From Apostichopus japonicus (Eukaryota > Echinodermata > Holothuroidea > Aspidochirotida > Stichopodidae): a stretch of DNA of 64,000 nt. Positions 63,853 to 64,000 of this stretch are shown here, in pieces; position 1 is the stretch's first letter, and every line of letters begins with the position of its first letter. Under the pieces are notes generated by a model. It was not told the DNA's origin. It did no database searches and worked only from the letters and a program-made list of their open reading frames with translations. Position numbers and translations under genes: made by a program. The stretch is from contig NC_092572.1 in NCBI RefSeq assembly GCF_037975245.1, forward strand, positions 25,238,489-25,302,488, in the 5' to 3' direction.

Positions 63853-64000
63853 AGGTTATGACTATAAAACAATTCTTGAACAAGCAGGAGTAGTGTCATA
63901 AGAAGGACCTATAGGGAAGAGAGATGATTTGTTGTAACCATGCCCGAAACTAGCGAAAAGTCACCCAGTATATGTAAAACAGCCTGTAGGCAATTAATGT

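Overview
The window is AT-rich eukaryotic DNA with spliced genes, large introns and heavy transposon load. Innate-immune style domains (Ig, NACHT, ZU5/UPA), PIF/Harbinger, hAT and non-LTR elements, tRNA-derived SINEs and a hammerhead ribozyme of the kind known from Penelope-like elements and retrozymes all suggest a marine invertebrate, most likely a non-vertebrate deuterostome such as an echinoderm. That assignment is an inference; no species-specific marker was recognised.

Layout. (1) 0-5.6 kb: a nearly complete PIF/Harbinger element with a HARBI1-like transposase on the minus strand and a MADF/BESS DNA-binding protein gene on the plus strand inside the transposase intron. (2) 5.6-12.8 kb: mostly non-coding, with a decayed reverse transcriptase and several tRNA-derived SINEs. 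(3) 12.8-21.0 kb, minus strand: a ten-exon gene whose splice phases all agree. It reads as signal peptide, four Ig-like domains, one transmembrane helix, a short cytoplasmic linker with a YEEL motif, then a NACHT NTPase (about 1134 residues): an Ig-type cell-surface receptor fused to an intracellular NLR-type switch. (4) 23.9 kb, plus strand: a second, divergent signal-peptide plus Ig V-like exon with no partner exons found. (5) 22.7-31 kb: LINE fragments, tandem repeats and unremarkable AT-rich DNA. (6) 33.1-59.7 kb, minus strand: a multi-exon gene with many phase-0 coiled-coil exons followed by ZU5 and UPA domains. Its coiled-coil part has grown by tandem duplication of roughly 4-kb blocks; one exon pair has been inverted and one copy frameshifted. 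Its introns hold a 4.6-kb CACTA-like element with a 1.4-kb palindrome, and arrays of ~300-bp repeats rich in CRE and AGGTCA motifs. (7) 59.0-64 kb: a hammerhead ribozyme remnant, then a transposon nest: an L1-like LINE split by a hAT element with a perfect 8-bp target duplication, itself carrying two smaller TIR elements.

Both main genes have domain sets used in immune and death signalling (Ig receptor, NACHT, ZU5-UPA). Whether they work together cannot be told from sequence. Exon boundaries were read by eye from splice signals and reading phase, not by a gene finder. The start and end of the coiled-coil/ZU5 gene, and the first exon of the MADF gene, were not found.
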